DNA of 30,239 nucleotides, from positions 1-30,239 of the forward strand of contig CALBDW010000124.1 of the NCBI GenBank assembly GCA_937927435.1. Direction: 5' to 3'. The translations under genes were made by a program, and so were the position numbers. Origin of the DNA: an uncultured Bdellovibrionales bacterium (lineage in GTDB: Bacteria; Bdellovibrionota; Bdellovibrionia; Bdellovibrionales; JAMPXM01). The notes beneath the pieces were generated by a model. That model was not told the origin of the DNA, made no database searches, and saw only the letters and a list, made by a program, of their open reading frames with translations. Positions 8,134 through 16,074 of this stretch are shown one piece after another (the first letter of the stretch is position 1; each line of letters opens with the position of its first letter).

Positions 8134-9059
8134 TTGCGCACCTCACGCGCCAGCGGCAATGTGAGCTCAACCGCGAAACCTTCATCCGCCTCGAGAAACT
8201 TCAAGTCGCCGCGCATTTGCCGGGCCAGACGGCGTGACAAGTATAAACCGAGCCCGCTTCCGCTCGTCGGCATGTGGCGCTCGAAAACCTCCCCCAAGCG
8301 GCTGAAATCGCCCTTAAAGCCTTTCCCGTTATCGGATACGACGATGACCGCGTTTTCACCCAGGGTGGTCGTTTGAACCCGCACTTCGCTGGCGCGGCCA
8401 TGGATAACCGAATTCTGCATGAGGTTCTTGAGGATACTCTCAAGCGCCCTTTGATCGCACTCAATAACGGCGTCGCCCTGAATTTGAAACTTAAGTTCCG
8501 GCCAATGATACGCGAGAGCCTCGAATACGGTCCCAAGGCGTAACGGCTCCGAAAAGAACCGATCCGAATCTTCAGGGCTCGCGAGAAGAAGCGAGTTTTC
8601 AAGCTGAAGTTCAAGCCGCACTGTATCTTTAAGAAGTCGCCGCAGAACCTTTTCGTCCTTGCTTCCCGCAAGGTCCTCTTCAAGGCTCTCAGCTTGAAGC
8701 CTTAAGCTCGCAAGCGATGTCTTCAAGTCGTGCGTAAAGGCCGCAAAGAACTCTTTTAAGCGCCGTGAGCGCTCCGCTTCACGGGTGATGTGGTAAAGAA
8801 GCGCGATACCCCCGACGAGAAGAAGCACGATGAGCGTAATACCTTCGCTCAGGAGCATGCGATGGAATTTAGCAAGCTCTTGGGCGTCAGGCGATCCCGT
8901 CTGAATCGCCAGCTCCGCAATCCGGTCGGCCTGCCGGAGCCCGAAACGAACCCACCAGAATGTGAGGGCGACGGAAAAGACGAGCCAAGCGATCGCAAGG
9001 ACCATCTTGGCCGAAATGGATCGTGATCCGTGCAGAATGGAACCGCTTTTCTTAGCCAT
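8130..9059 (-). CDS. membrane sensor histidine kinase within the heme operon
   Basis: A 309-residue kinase. Two membrane helices (about 19-40 and 72-90) enclose a periplasmic segment of only about 30 residues (42-71), too short for a usual ligand-binding domain. It may sense within the membrane or through a partner. The cytoplasmic part has the H-box FFAAFTHDLKTSLASLR with phospho-acceptor His110. The N-box LKNLMQNSVIHG, the G1 box VSDNGKGF and the G2 GSGLGLYLSRRLA mark the ATP-binding domain. There is no HAMP domain; the second helix runs almost directly into the H-box helix. The start overlaps the end of hemL by 8 bases, and the stop overlaps the response-regulator start. The two surely form a cognate pair. 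The signal is unknown. Confidence 0.94.
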   Translation of the reverse strand: MAKKSGSILHGSRSISAKMVLAIAWLVFSVALTFWWVRFGLRQADRIAELAIQTGSPDAQELAKFHRMLLSEGITLIVLLLVGGIALLYHITREAERSRRLKEFFAAFTHDLKTSLASLRLQAESLEEDLAGSKDEKVLRRLLKDTVRLELQLENSLLLASPEDSDRFFSEPLRLGTVFEALAYHWPELKFQIQGDAVIECDQRALESILKNLMQNSVIHGRASEVRVQTTTLGENAVIVVSDNGKGFKGDFSRLGEVFERHMPTSGSGLGLYLSRRLARQMRGDLKFLEADEGFAVELTLPLAREVRK

Positions 9060-10344
9060 GGGCTCCTTTCACGGCCTCCAAGATGACCTCCGCGGCTTCC
9101 GCTAAGATGGCATCGGTGTGAGCGTAACCGATGAAACCAACCTCATAACCCGAAGGAGCGAGATACACTCCCCGCTTCAGACTTTCATGGAAGATCTTCC
9201 TAAAGCGCTCGGCATGCTCCGGCGGAATGTGCTCGAGGCGCCGGATCGGCTGACCGTTCCGCGTCGGCTGATGGAGCCAGAAGACCGAACCTTGGCGCGC
9301 GACCGTGAGCGGCACACCCGCGCGTTCAAATCCTGTCATAAGAAGATCGGCGAAACGGGCCGCTCTCTCTTCGAGACGAGCGTAAACATTTTCGCGCTCG
9401 ACCTTTTTCAGAGTCGCAAGACCGGCCCGCATTCCGACGGGGTTCGCGCTCAAAGTGCCGGCTTGATAAACCGGACCGCTCGGGGCCACGAGGTCCATCA
9501 AGTCACCGCGACCGCCGTAGGCACCGACCGGAAACCCGCCGCCGATCACCTTCCCGAAGGTCACTAAGTCAGCGCGAATGCCGAGTAGCTCCACCATTCC
9601 ACCCAAAGCGACCCGGAAGCCGGAAATCACTTCGTCGAAAATCAAGAGGGCCCCCGAAGCTTGCGTCACACGGCGAAGCTCTTCCAAAAACTCCCGCCGT
9701 TGCAAGAGAAGCCCGTAATTGGCGGGCATCGGCTCAATGATCACCGCCGCGATCTGGTTTTTATTCGCTTCAAAAATACGCCGGAAAGCCTCTTCGTCAT
9801 CAAGAGGCGCCACCAGAGTTTCCGCGGCCATCGCCGCCGAGATTCCCGCGCTGTCGCTGGCCGATTCACCGGCAAGGCCCGATCCCGCTTTAACGAGAAG
9901 CGAATCGGCGTGCCCGTGGTAGCAACCCTCGAACTTCAGAACCTTCGTCCGTCCGGTCGCCGCGCGCGCAACCCGCAACGCGCTCATCACGGCCTCGGTT
10001 CCGGAACTCACGAAACGGATACGTTCCACCCAAGGAAGACGCGACGTGATCCACTCCGCGAGTTCCAACGAGTAAGGCTCGCAGGCTCCGAAGTTCCATG
10101 CGAGATCGATGGTTTCTCGCACGACTTCCGCTACTTCGGGATCGCGGTGTCCCAAGATCAAAGGACCGAAGCTTTGGCAGAAATCGATGTACGTCTTTCC
10201 CTCCACCGATTTCAGACGAGCGCCTTCGGCGCTCTCGAAAAACACCGGAGTGCCGCCGACGCTTTTAAACGCCCGAACGGGAGAATGAACGCCGCCCGGA
10301 GCCACCTTCCGGGATCTTTCAAACAGTTCCTGCGAGTTCTGCAT
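9052..10344 (-). CDS. hemL: glutamate-1-semialdehyde 2,1-aminomutase
   Basis: PLP-dependent enzyme turning glutamate-1-semialdehyde into 5-aminolevulinate in the C5 route. It has 430 residues, the normal size. Features seen are SRKVAPGGVHSPVRAF (11-26), SGTEAVMSALRVARA (114-128), the FEGCYHGHAD segment (138-147), LIFDEVISGFR (234-244) and the PLP-lysine motif TFGKVIGGGFPVGAYGG (262-278, Lys265). Two adjacent ATGs (10347, 10344) follow a GGAGAG; I chose the second because its spacing is better. An in-frame ATG at 10356 and an open frame to 10434 are less likely. It lies 40 bases after hemC. With HemA it shows that the organism makes ALA from glutamyl-tRNA rather than from glycine. Confidence 0.97.
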   Translation of the reverse strand: MQNSQELFERSRKVAPGGVHSPVRAFKSVGGTPVFFESAEGARLKSVEGKTYIDFCQSFGPLILGHRDPEVAEVVRETIDLAWNFGACEPYSLELAEWITSRLPWVERIRFVSSGTEAVMSALRVARAATGRTKVLKFEGCYHGHADSLLVKAGSGLAGESASDSAGISAAMAAETLVAPLDDEEAFRRIFEANKNQIAAVIIEPMPANYGLLLQRREFLEELRRVTQASGALLIFDEVISGFRVALGGMVELLGIRADLVTFGKVIGGGFPVGAYGGRGDLMDLVAPSGPVYQAGTLSANPVGMRAGLATLKKVERENVYARLEERAARFADLLMTGFERAGVPLTVARQGSVFWLHQPTRNGQPIRRLEHIPPEHAERFRKIFHESLKRGVYLAPSGYEVGFIGYAHTDAILAEAAEVILEAVKGAHG

Positions 10345-10384
10345 CATGCTCTCCATATAAGCCGGACAATCGAAGTTGTCAGTT

Positions 10385-11938
10385 TCAACTCTGCTTTTCA
10401 GAGGGCAAAACCGCCTTTCGCCAATCATCGGCATTGAGATAAATCGCCAATGACGCTTGCGGTCCTAAAACTTTTCTTATGTAGCGTGCGGTTGCGCCGG
10501 GCCCGCAGGCATGGTGACCGGTACGGATACCCGGCTCGAGTTCGAGAGCGCGGGCAAAGGCGCTGGCGCTCGTCCAATAAAAATGCGTTCGTCCACGAAG
10601 CTGAATCCTCATGCTTTCGCGCGGACGTAAACGGTAAGTGATGCCCGAGCGGAACCGATGCGATTCCCCATGATAATGATCTGCGTCGGCATGCGAAAGT
10701 TTCACCCAGGGAATCGACTTCACCCCAACGAGAGTTTCTATACCTGTCGGTTCTTCTTCCGCCCCCAGGGACTCGCTGCTTCCGTTCACCCAAATCCCGC
10801 GTTCCGCGAGCTTCGCCCAGGTACGAAGCCCCGCCGTCCAAACGACGGCATCGGACTCCGCGTTCAAGTCCCGCGGCCAAGCATTTTCACGCGCGACCCA
10901 GAGATATTTTTCCTTTTCAATCCAAGCCCACTCCTCGCGCGGCAATTCTTCACGTTCATAGAAGGATCTTTCCTCTTCGGATGACTTCGGAAAGATCGCA
11001 TCGGCGCTCTCCGCCCGAGGCTGCGCGCGGGGAGCGGAGAGTTCAATGCGGTTCAAGGCTTCACCGTGGTCCGTCAATCCCCGCAAAAAACAGATCTCGC
11101 CGTACTCGCGCTTAAGAACGCTCACGCCGATCTTTTGATGGCAGCCGCCACCGAAATCAGCCAAGATCCGGCGCTCACGTGCGACACGGCGATATGTATC
11201 TTCACAGTGAATCGCTTTGAGCCGCTCTCTGAGATCCTCGCGGTCGCGACGAATCTCAACGGCGAGCGCCCCTTGCGCGGCCGCCGTCGGGTTGGCCGAA
11301 AGCGGAAGAACCATGAACCGCGTTCGAGCGAGGGTCTCACGGATCACTTGCTGGACTTCTCTAAACTCCGGTTTGTCAGCTTCCAGCAAACGGTCAAGCG
11401 CCGCCTTGGCCACGATCAGTCCGTCGACCTCTTGCGCAAGCAGCTTCTTAAGCCGCGTGGGAATATTTCCCCGCACCGGTTCAAATACAAGTTCATTCAC
11501 CGGAAACGGCAAGTGGGCTCGCAAGAAGGGATCAAGATTATAGGCCCGCCTCGGGCTCGAAGTCAGAATCTTAACCTTCCCCGATACTCGCGCGCCCTCA
11601 AGCCGGTCATCGCGAAAAAGAAGAAGATCCCGCACATCCGCGCGCGGCAAAGTCGCGGCGATTTCCGTGTCTTGGCGTTCCTCAATAGGGAGATCCTTCC
11701 ACGAATGAACCACCATATCGGCGGTGCCTTCACGCAAATCCCGCAAAAAATCCTCGGTGAACACCCCTTTCTCCGGCATTTTCCAGAGAGGATCGTTTTG
11801 GTTGAGGTCGCCAAGTGAAGCCCGGAAAGCATATTCGACTTTCACGTCCGGCCACGCTCTCTCAAGTTTTTCACCGACGAGATAGGCTTGGAGTCTCGCA
11901 AGATCGCTTTGACGGGCGGCAATTCGGATCACGCGCAT
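10385..11938 (-). CDS. hemC: porphobilinogen deaminase fused to a divergent uroporphyrinogen-III-synthase-like domain
   Basis: 517 residues against about 310 for ordinary HemC. Residues 1-300 are hydroxymethylbilane synthase. RIAARQSDLA lies at 5-14, the catalytic Asp82 is in VHSWKDLP, TSSPRRAYNL lies at 126-135, PVRGNIPTRL at 154-163, and the dipyrromethane-cofactor Cys266 is in FGGGCHQKIG. Residues about 345-510 resemble HemD: VVWTAGLRTWAKL near 365, FYWTSASAFARAL at 453-465 and HHACGPGATARYIRKVLG at 475-492, like the W/T-S and G-x-TA-x-x-L-x-x-x-G signatures of uroporphyrinogen-III synthases. A single protein would then make and cyclise hydroxymethylbilane. The HemD call is a motif inference. 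I chose the ATG at 11938 because GGGAAGA precedes it; it overlaps the hemA stop by ten bases. Confidence 0.9.
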   Translation of the reverse strand: MRVIRIAARQSDLARLQAYLVGEKLERAWPDVKVEYAFRASLGDLNQNDPLWKMPEKGVFTEDFLRDLREGTADMVVHSWKDLPIEERQDTEIAATLPRADVRDLLLFRDDRLEGARVSGKVKILTSSPRRAYNLDPFLRAHLPFPVNELVFEPVRGNIPTRLKKLLAQEVDGLIVAKAALDRLLEADKPEFREVQQVIRETLARTRFMVLPLSANPTAAAQGALAVEIRRDREDLRERLKAIHCEDTYRRVARERRILADFGGGCHQKIGVSVLKREYGEICFLRGLTDHGEALNRIELSAPRAQPRAESADAIFPKSSEEERSFYEREELPREEWAWIEKEKYLWVARENAWPRDLNAESDAVVWTAGLRTWAKLAERGIWVNGSSESLGAEEEPTGIETLVGVKSIPWVKLSHADADHYHGESHRFRSGITYRLRPRESMRIQLRGRTHFYWTSASAFARALELEPGIRTGHHACGPGATARYIRKVLGPQASLAIYLNADDWRKAVLPSEKQS

Positions 11939-12936
11939 AGGTCTTCCCAACCAAAAGGACGATTTTCGATGTAACCGCCGCGCGCGACCGTCGCCTCGGC
12001 GACCGCCCGAAGAGCCGCGGCCTTCCGCTTTTCCAGGGAGGCCTGGTTCGCTTCCAAGCGGTTGAAGACGTCGTTCAGATCGATCAATTGGATTCCCTCA
12101 CGGGGAGCCGAAACACGATCTGTCGCCGAATCCGCCCTTAAATCGACGATACACTTGAGCGACTTCAGCGTCCTCAGCCAATCGCTTATGAAGGCCGCCG
12201 TGACGGGAGCGGCAATGATCACGGCTTCCGCCTCGACCGCGTGTTCTCTTTCTTCGAGAAGATGAATATTCACCGTTTCTTGAAGCGGAGCCGGAATCGC
12301 CGCGCGGGCGCGGCTCTTGTCACGCGCGTATACATGAATGAAGTGGTGCTCGTTGAGCCACGGCAAAATCTCTTGGACCAGCTGGCCGGCGCCGATGACA
12401 TGCAAACTACGCAGGCCTTTCAAATCCCGGCGCAGAATCGAACCGTACGATTGGCTGCCGATATCTTCCAAATGCTCTTGGCGGATTTGCTTTGCGTCTT
12501 CAAAAAGAGCCCGGAAAAGCCGACGCAAGCGCGACCCCCATGGCGTCAACGGAGGTTCTTGAGCGGCGACAGCATTCTTGAACTGGCCGTAAACTTCCGT
12601 TTCGCCGATGATCGGAGAGTGAAGCCCGCAGATCACTTCCAAGAGAAAGCGATAGGCGACATCGTCGTGGTAGATCTCGTCACCGCGAAGCAACGCTGGA
12701 CGGACCGTTTCCAATAGGCTCGAGTCAAGCAACGCGATTTGGCGCAAGCAAGTTTGCCACGTGAAGATATGGTCATCCGGTTTCAAATACCGACGCAAAT
12801 CTTCAATAAGTGTTGAACGGCCCTGTCCACCCGGCCGATGGATCAAAATCACGTCGCTATACATGGCCCGCAATCTAGCCGAGACCTCGCGAAAATGTGT
12901 CACAGTTTTGTCATCCCGGCCAAAGTCGCAGAGCAT
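11929..12936 (-). CDS. hemA: short, divergent glutamyl-tRNA reductase
   Basis: Reduces glutamyl-tRNA(Glu) to glutamate-1-semialdehyde with NADPH, the first step of heme synthesis here. Family marks, numbered from the TTG one codon upstream (12939), are WQTCLRQIALL (61-71; catalytic Cys and following Arg kept, the usual Asn replaced by Leu), SPIIGETEVYGQFKNA (108-123), the GAGQLVQEIL Rossmann loop and the IDLNDV segment. At about 335 residues it is some 80-100 shorter than typical GluTR. It ends soon after the region where the helical dimerisation domain should begin, and it also lacks the N-terminal GxNHxTAP motif. An ATG at 12864 would make it shorter still and matches where the family fold begins; I cannot decide between the two. 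It is the first gene of the heme operon, and no clear promoter is visible upstream. Confidence 0.85.
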   Translation of the reverse strand: MLCDFGRDDKTVTHFREVSARLRAMYSDVILIHRPGGQGRSTLIEDLRRYLKPDDHIFTWQTCLRQIALLDSSLLETVRPALLRGDEIYHDDVAYRFLLEVICGLHSPIIGETEVYGQFKNAVAAQEPPLTPWGSRLRRLFRALFEDAKQIRQEHLEDIGSQSYGSILRRDLKGLRSLHVIGAGQLVQEILPWLNEHHFIHVYARDKSRARAAIPAPLQETVNIHLLEEREHAVEAEAVIIAAPVTAAFISDWLRTLKSLKCIVDLRADSATDRVSAPREGIQLIDLNDVFNRLEANQASLEKRKAAALRAVAEATVARGGYIENRPFGWEDLCA

Positions 12937-13096
12937 CAAACTTTTGCCCCTGCTCTCAAATCCAACATCTAACCTATTGAAATAACAGAGAAATTAAACC
13001 AGGCCTTCTATCCAATCGCATCGAGAACGTTTCAGAATTTTACGTGTTCTGCCGAAAAACTCCCTAACGAGGATGATCACGGAAGAGGAGTCGCCC

Positions 13097-14263
13097 TTGA
13101 ACCAGCCGAATTTGAAGCTCATCAAAACGCCGGCATTTGAAACGAAAGAGACCGCGACTTTTCATTCGGAATTCGCAACGGCCATCCGCCAATGCTTTTG
13201 GGTTCTCAACGCCGAGAGCGGACAGGTCGAAAGCGTGAGCGATAACTTCGAACAGGTTTGGGGAATCACGCCGGAAACACTCGCCGCTGGCCTTATGGGT
13301 TTTATGGCCAATGTGCTTCCTGATGACCGTGACCGAGTCTTCTCCGGTTTCCTCAACTGCCTTGGGAAGGACTTCGATACTGAATTCCGCGTTTTGAGCT
13401 CGAACAATGAAGTTAAGTGGCTCTGGCTGAGGGCTTTTCCCATTAGCGGGAGTTCGCCCGAACAACGCGTTCTTCTTGTCGCCACCGACGTGACAGAAAA
13501 GAAACGGCACGAGCAGTCTAGGCGTTCGATCGAGGCCGAACGAGCGGGTAACGCCCGTCTCTCCGCGTTTCGCGATCTCGCGCATGGAATCGCGCACGAA
13601 ATCAATAACCCTCTTACAATCATCCTGAGCAAAGCGGAGAAAGCCCTCCGGCTTCTCGATACGCCAAATCCCCGACGCGAGGATCTGATCGAGGCGCTCA
13701 CCAAGATCCAAAGCACGTCGATGCGGATTTCTGAAATCATAAAGAACCTGACTTCTCTTCCGAGAGAGGACAAATTCCCCGTCTATCAACCAAGAAACGT
13801 CGAAAAGATCTTCAAAGACGTCCGAGACTTCCTTTCCGAGAAGTTCAAAGCGGGAGGAGTCCAGCTCGAGCTCCCCGCTTTCCCTCCAGATCTCGCAATC
13901 GAAGTGAATGAAACGATGATCTGGCAGGTTTTCCTCAATCTCCTCAATAACGCCTATGATGCCGTCCAGTCGCAAAAAGATAAATGGGTCAAGATCGAGT
14001 GGACTGAGGACGAAGAGTCGATTTTCTTCTACATAACCGACAGCGGGCCCGGAATTCCCGTGAAAATCCGCAGTCACCTCTTTGAACCGTTCTTCACCAC
14101 AAAAGAAAGCGGCAAAGGAACGGGGCTCGGGCTCTGGCTCGCTTCGAGCATCATCGCCCATCACAAAGGACAAATCCGCTTGGACACATTCCACCCCTAC
14201 ACGCGGTTTACGGTTCAACTTCCCAAAAAACTACCGCGGCCGCCGCGCGCCCAAGTTTCTTGA
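13097..14263 (+). CDS. soluble PAS-domain sensor histidine kinase (NtrB-like layout)
   Basis: No membrane segment is visible. Residues (counted from the ATG at 13073) 36-142 form a PAS domain, with a PAC-like end AFPISGS...RVLLVATDVTEKKRHE. The HisKA helix carries LAHGIAHEINNPLTIIL with His175. The N-box FLNLLNNAYDAV, G1 DSGPGIP, FFTTKESGKGTGLGLWLASS and the rest of the ATPase domain complete it. The GIAHEINNPL form of the H-box is typical of kinases that partner NtrC-type sigma-54 activators, but no regulator gene adjoins. I prefer the TTG at 13097 because GGAAGAGGAG sits about seven bases before it, whereas the ATG at 13073 has GAGG touching it. The gene diverges from hemA across 130-230 bases without clear promoters. 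Confidence 0.92.
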   Translation: MNQPNLKLIKTPAFETKETATFHSEFATAIRQCFWVLNAESGQVESVSDNFEQVWGITPETLAAGLMGFMANVLPDDRDRVFSGFLNCLGKDFDTEFRVLSSNNEVKWLWLRAFPISGSSPEQRVLLVATDVTEKKRHEQSRRSIEAERAGNARLSAFRDLAHGIAHEINNPLTIILSKAEKALRLLDTPNPRREDLIEALTKIQSTSMRISEIIKNLTSLPREDKFPVYQPRNVEKIFKDVRDFLSEKFKAGGVQLELPAFPPDLAIEVNETMIWQVFLNLLNNAYDAVQSQKDKWVKIEWTEDEESIFFYITDSGPGIPVKIRSHLFEPFFTTKESGKGTGLGLWLASSIIAHHKGQIRLDTFHPYTRFTVQLPKKLPRPPRAQVS

Positions 14264-14278
14264 GCCCAATAACGCCGG

Positions 14279-14317
14279 GCGGAGGGCCTTTTAAGGCACT
14301 CCGCTGGCAAAGTTTTT
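14279..14317 (+). terminator. possible terminator after the PAS kinase
   Basis: GCGGAG (14279-14284) pairs with CTCCGC (14299-14304). After one G/A mismatch, GCCT pairs with AGGC around a TTTA loop. A T5 run follows, but only after eight bases (14313-14317), so the element is not a textbook intrinsic terminator. It lies 16 bases after the kinase stop, and no other hairpin is near. Confidence 0.45.
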
Positions 14318-14358
14318 AGATTTCTCCCGTTAAAAACCCAAAGAACCGCCCGGAAGAT

Positions 14359-14374
14359 TGGCCCCTGGCTTGCT
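14359..14374 (+). promoter_or_regulatory. candidate sigma-54 (-24/-12) promoter
   Basis: The sequence TGGCCCCTGGCTTGCT has the -24 GG and -12 GC of the RpoN consensus (TGGCACG-N4-TTGCW) at exactly the right distance, with a full TGGC and TTGCT. The implied start is near 14385, about 65 bases before the zinc-ribbon/TPR gene, and it lies in a true intergenic region. No activator binding site was identified. Confidence 0.55.
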
Positions 14375-14450
14375 ATTCCTAAAAGCGTTCAAAAATGCGG
14401 AGGCTCAAAACTCATTTAACGGCAAGCCTCGCCTTGTGGAGGGAGAAGCG

Positions 14451-15260
14451 ATGACAATTCACGGCAGCTGCCCCAAATGCGGAACCGTAATCGCCGAGGA
14501 AAGATACATTAACGGCCAAGCCTTCTGCTCGTGCGGATGGTACGACGACAGGGCAGCCCGCCGTGCGGCCGCTCTCGTTGAGCGCAACACCATCTTGACC
14601 ATGATCGCCGGTTCATTGATTCTGGCCGGCGCCTTCTTTCACGTTACACGCTGGGGTTCCGACGCCCTTTCATACCCCCTCCTGAAAATCCAAGAACTGA
14701 CGGGGCTTCTTTCGAGCCGTGGCTATGATGAACTTGCGTCCATTTGCCTCAACCACGGCAAATATGAATGCGCGCAAAAGGCCTATCAGGGCCAGTACGC
14801 CAAGAGCCGGAATCCCCAAAGCCTCGCCCGCCTGGCGAAATTAAACATGCAACTGGGCCTCGAACGCGAAGCTTTGCAAACATATGCGCTTTATTTTGCG
14901 GCCGGTGGAGATGACGTCGAAGCTGCTTACCTCAACGGAAAGCTCCTTGAAGCTTCGGGCCAGTACGAACAAGCCTTGAGAATGTACGAACTCGCGGCCG
15001 AAAGAAGCGTCGACACGCTTCCGGTTCATTCGACAGGCGCAATCGTCCGGCTGCTCATTAAGCTCGGCCAGTACGAAGAGGCTTATGACCGCATTCAAGC
15101 TTTCCACGAAATCAACGATCAAGCGAAGGGTTATCTCAACACGGAGCTTTCGCAACTGGAGGCTCACTTCGGCGACAGCCTGAAAAACAAAAAGAGTTCG
15201 CGCTCGAATGCACCGGCGCCGACAAAGCCTTCGCAAAGAAAGCGTGTTGCTCGGATGTAA
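14451..15260 (+). CDS. zinc-ribbon, single-span membrane protein with TPR repeats
   Basis: 269 residues. The N-terminus (5-30) is a small zinc ribbon with CPKC at 7-10 and CSC at 26-28. One hydrophobic helix follows (about 47-65), and then a helical region (about 85-240) with TPR-like pairs, such as GKYECAQKAYQGQYA, GLEREALQTYALYF, GQYEQALRMYELAAE and GQYEEAYDRIQAFHE. The C-terminal 30 residues are basic and disordered. Such an architecture suggests a scaffold for protein interaction, with the ribbon in the cytosol and the TPRs outside the membrane or vice versa; orientation is not clear. The ATG at 14451 is preceded by GGAGGGAGAAGCG, which beats the longer frame from 14358 that would overlap the candidate sigma-54 promoter. 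I do not recognise a named family. Confidence 0.8.
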   Translation: MTIHGSCPKCGTVIAEERYINGQAFCSCGWYDDRAARRAAALVERNTILTMIAGSLILAGAFFHVTRWGSDALSYPLLKIQELTGLLSSRGYDELASICLNHGKYECAQKAYQGQYAKSRNPQSLARLAKLNMQLGLEREALQTYALYFAAGGDDVEAAYLNGKLLEASGQYEQALRMYELAAERSVDTLPVHSTGAIVRLLIKLGQYEEAYDRIQAFHEINDQAKGYLNTELSQLEAHFGDSLKNKKSSRSNAPAPTKPSQRKRVARM

Positions 15261-15279
15261 CTGCGACGTTTCGCCTCAT

Positions 15280-15299
15280 TTGTGACCGAATTGTCACAA
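15280..15299. promoter_or_regulatory. TTGTGAC-N6-GTCACAA inverted repeat
   Basis: Two perfect 7-base arms (15280-15286 and 15293-15299) flank CGAATT. The arms resemble CRP/FNR-family half-sites, though the spacing between TGTGA and TCACA is eight bases rather than six. A TTTT follows, so it may instead be a weak terminator for the TPR gene, which ends 20 bases upstream. It lies 57 bases before the transglycosylase start. Confidence 0.45.
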
Positions 15300-15355
15300 T
15301 TTTCTGACAGTCTCAGGGAATCATCGCCCGCCATTTCCAAATATAACTCGCTGGG

Positions 15356-16051
15356 ATGTCGGGCTTATTTAACTACCCGTTTCTTTGTTTAGCTTTTGGC
15401 TTAGGATTCTACTCGCTTTTCACTTATCCTCCCGTCGAGGCGGAATCGTCGCCCTCGCGCGTTGTCCCTGAAACTCAACCTCCCGCCGAGGAGAAGCCGG
15501 ATCTCGAGACTTTTATTCACCAGCGGATGAGGGATCTTGTGCCAGCCAAACATCGCTTCATGGCCGGCACGATCGCCCAGGCGATCATAAAGGAAAGTCG
15601 TGCTTACAATATCGATCCCGTTGTTCTCATGGCCGTCATCTACATCGAAAGCCGATTCAAGCCGAAAGCGGTGGGACAGAAGGGCGAAATCGGTCTGATG
15701 CAACTAAGGCCGAGCACGGCGCTTTGGATGCTTTCAAGAGGCCTTATCGAGGGTATCGACCGTGAACATACGCATAAAACGATCACCCAAGCTCTTTTCG
15801 ACCCGGCGATTAATATCAAGTTCGGCGCCGCTTACCTGGCTCACATGCAAAGCCGGTTTCCGGAGAGCGAAACACTTTATCTCGCCGCTTACAATATGGG
15901 AGAAGGGACCGTACGCTCACTTCTCAAACGCGGCCGGGAACCCCGGCGCTATACGAATTTAGTTTTCTCGGTCTACGAGTCCCTAAAGACGGCCGCAGCC
16001 GACGATCAGAAAATGCCCCGAACGACTGCCTCGACCTTTGACCTGCGATAA
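15356..16051 (+). CDS. lytic transglycosylase (SLT domain)
   Basis: 231 residues. An N-terminal hydrophobic segment (about 5-24) directs export. A proline-rich stretch (30-48) leads into a family-1 lytic transglycosylase domain (about 68-205). VIYIESRFKPKAVG (94-107) holds the catalytic Glu98-Ser99. EIGLMQLRPSTA (111-122) is motif two, and YLAAYNMGEGTV is the AYNxG motif three. It should cleave peptidoglycan to 1,6-anhydro-MurNAc products in the periplasm. The product fits with the next gene, which belongs to a family acting on MurNAc-6-phosphate. The Shine-Dalgarno is poor (GGG touching the ATG), and a TATAAC just upstream raises the possibility of a leaderless or very short-leader transcript. 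No lipobox is visible. Confidence 0.9.
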   Translation: MSGLFNYPFLCLAFGLGFYSLFTYPPVEAESSPSRVVPETQPPAEEKPDLETFIHQRMRDLVPAKHRFMAGTIAQAIIKESRAYNIDPVVLMAVIYIESRFKPKAVGQKGEIGLMQLRPSTALWMLSRGLIEGIDREHTHKTITQALFDPAINIKFGAAYLAHMQSRFPESETLYLAAYNMGEGTVRSLLKRGREPRRYTNLVFSVYESLKTAAADDQKMPRTTASTFDLR

Positions 16052-16074
16052 GCTGCTTGAGGAGATCGACCACT

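Noticed and set aside
12865..13096. Expected promoter of the heme operon and of the divergent kinase
   Set aside because: Several AT-rich hexamers were tried on both strands, but none had a fair -35/-10 pair with 16-18 base spacing, so none is reported.
13064..14218. A 384-codon open frame on the minus strand
   Set aside because: It is antisense to the PAS histidine kinase, which has all its kinase boxes. The frame shows no recognisable domain or ribosome site.
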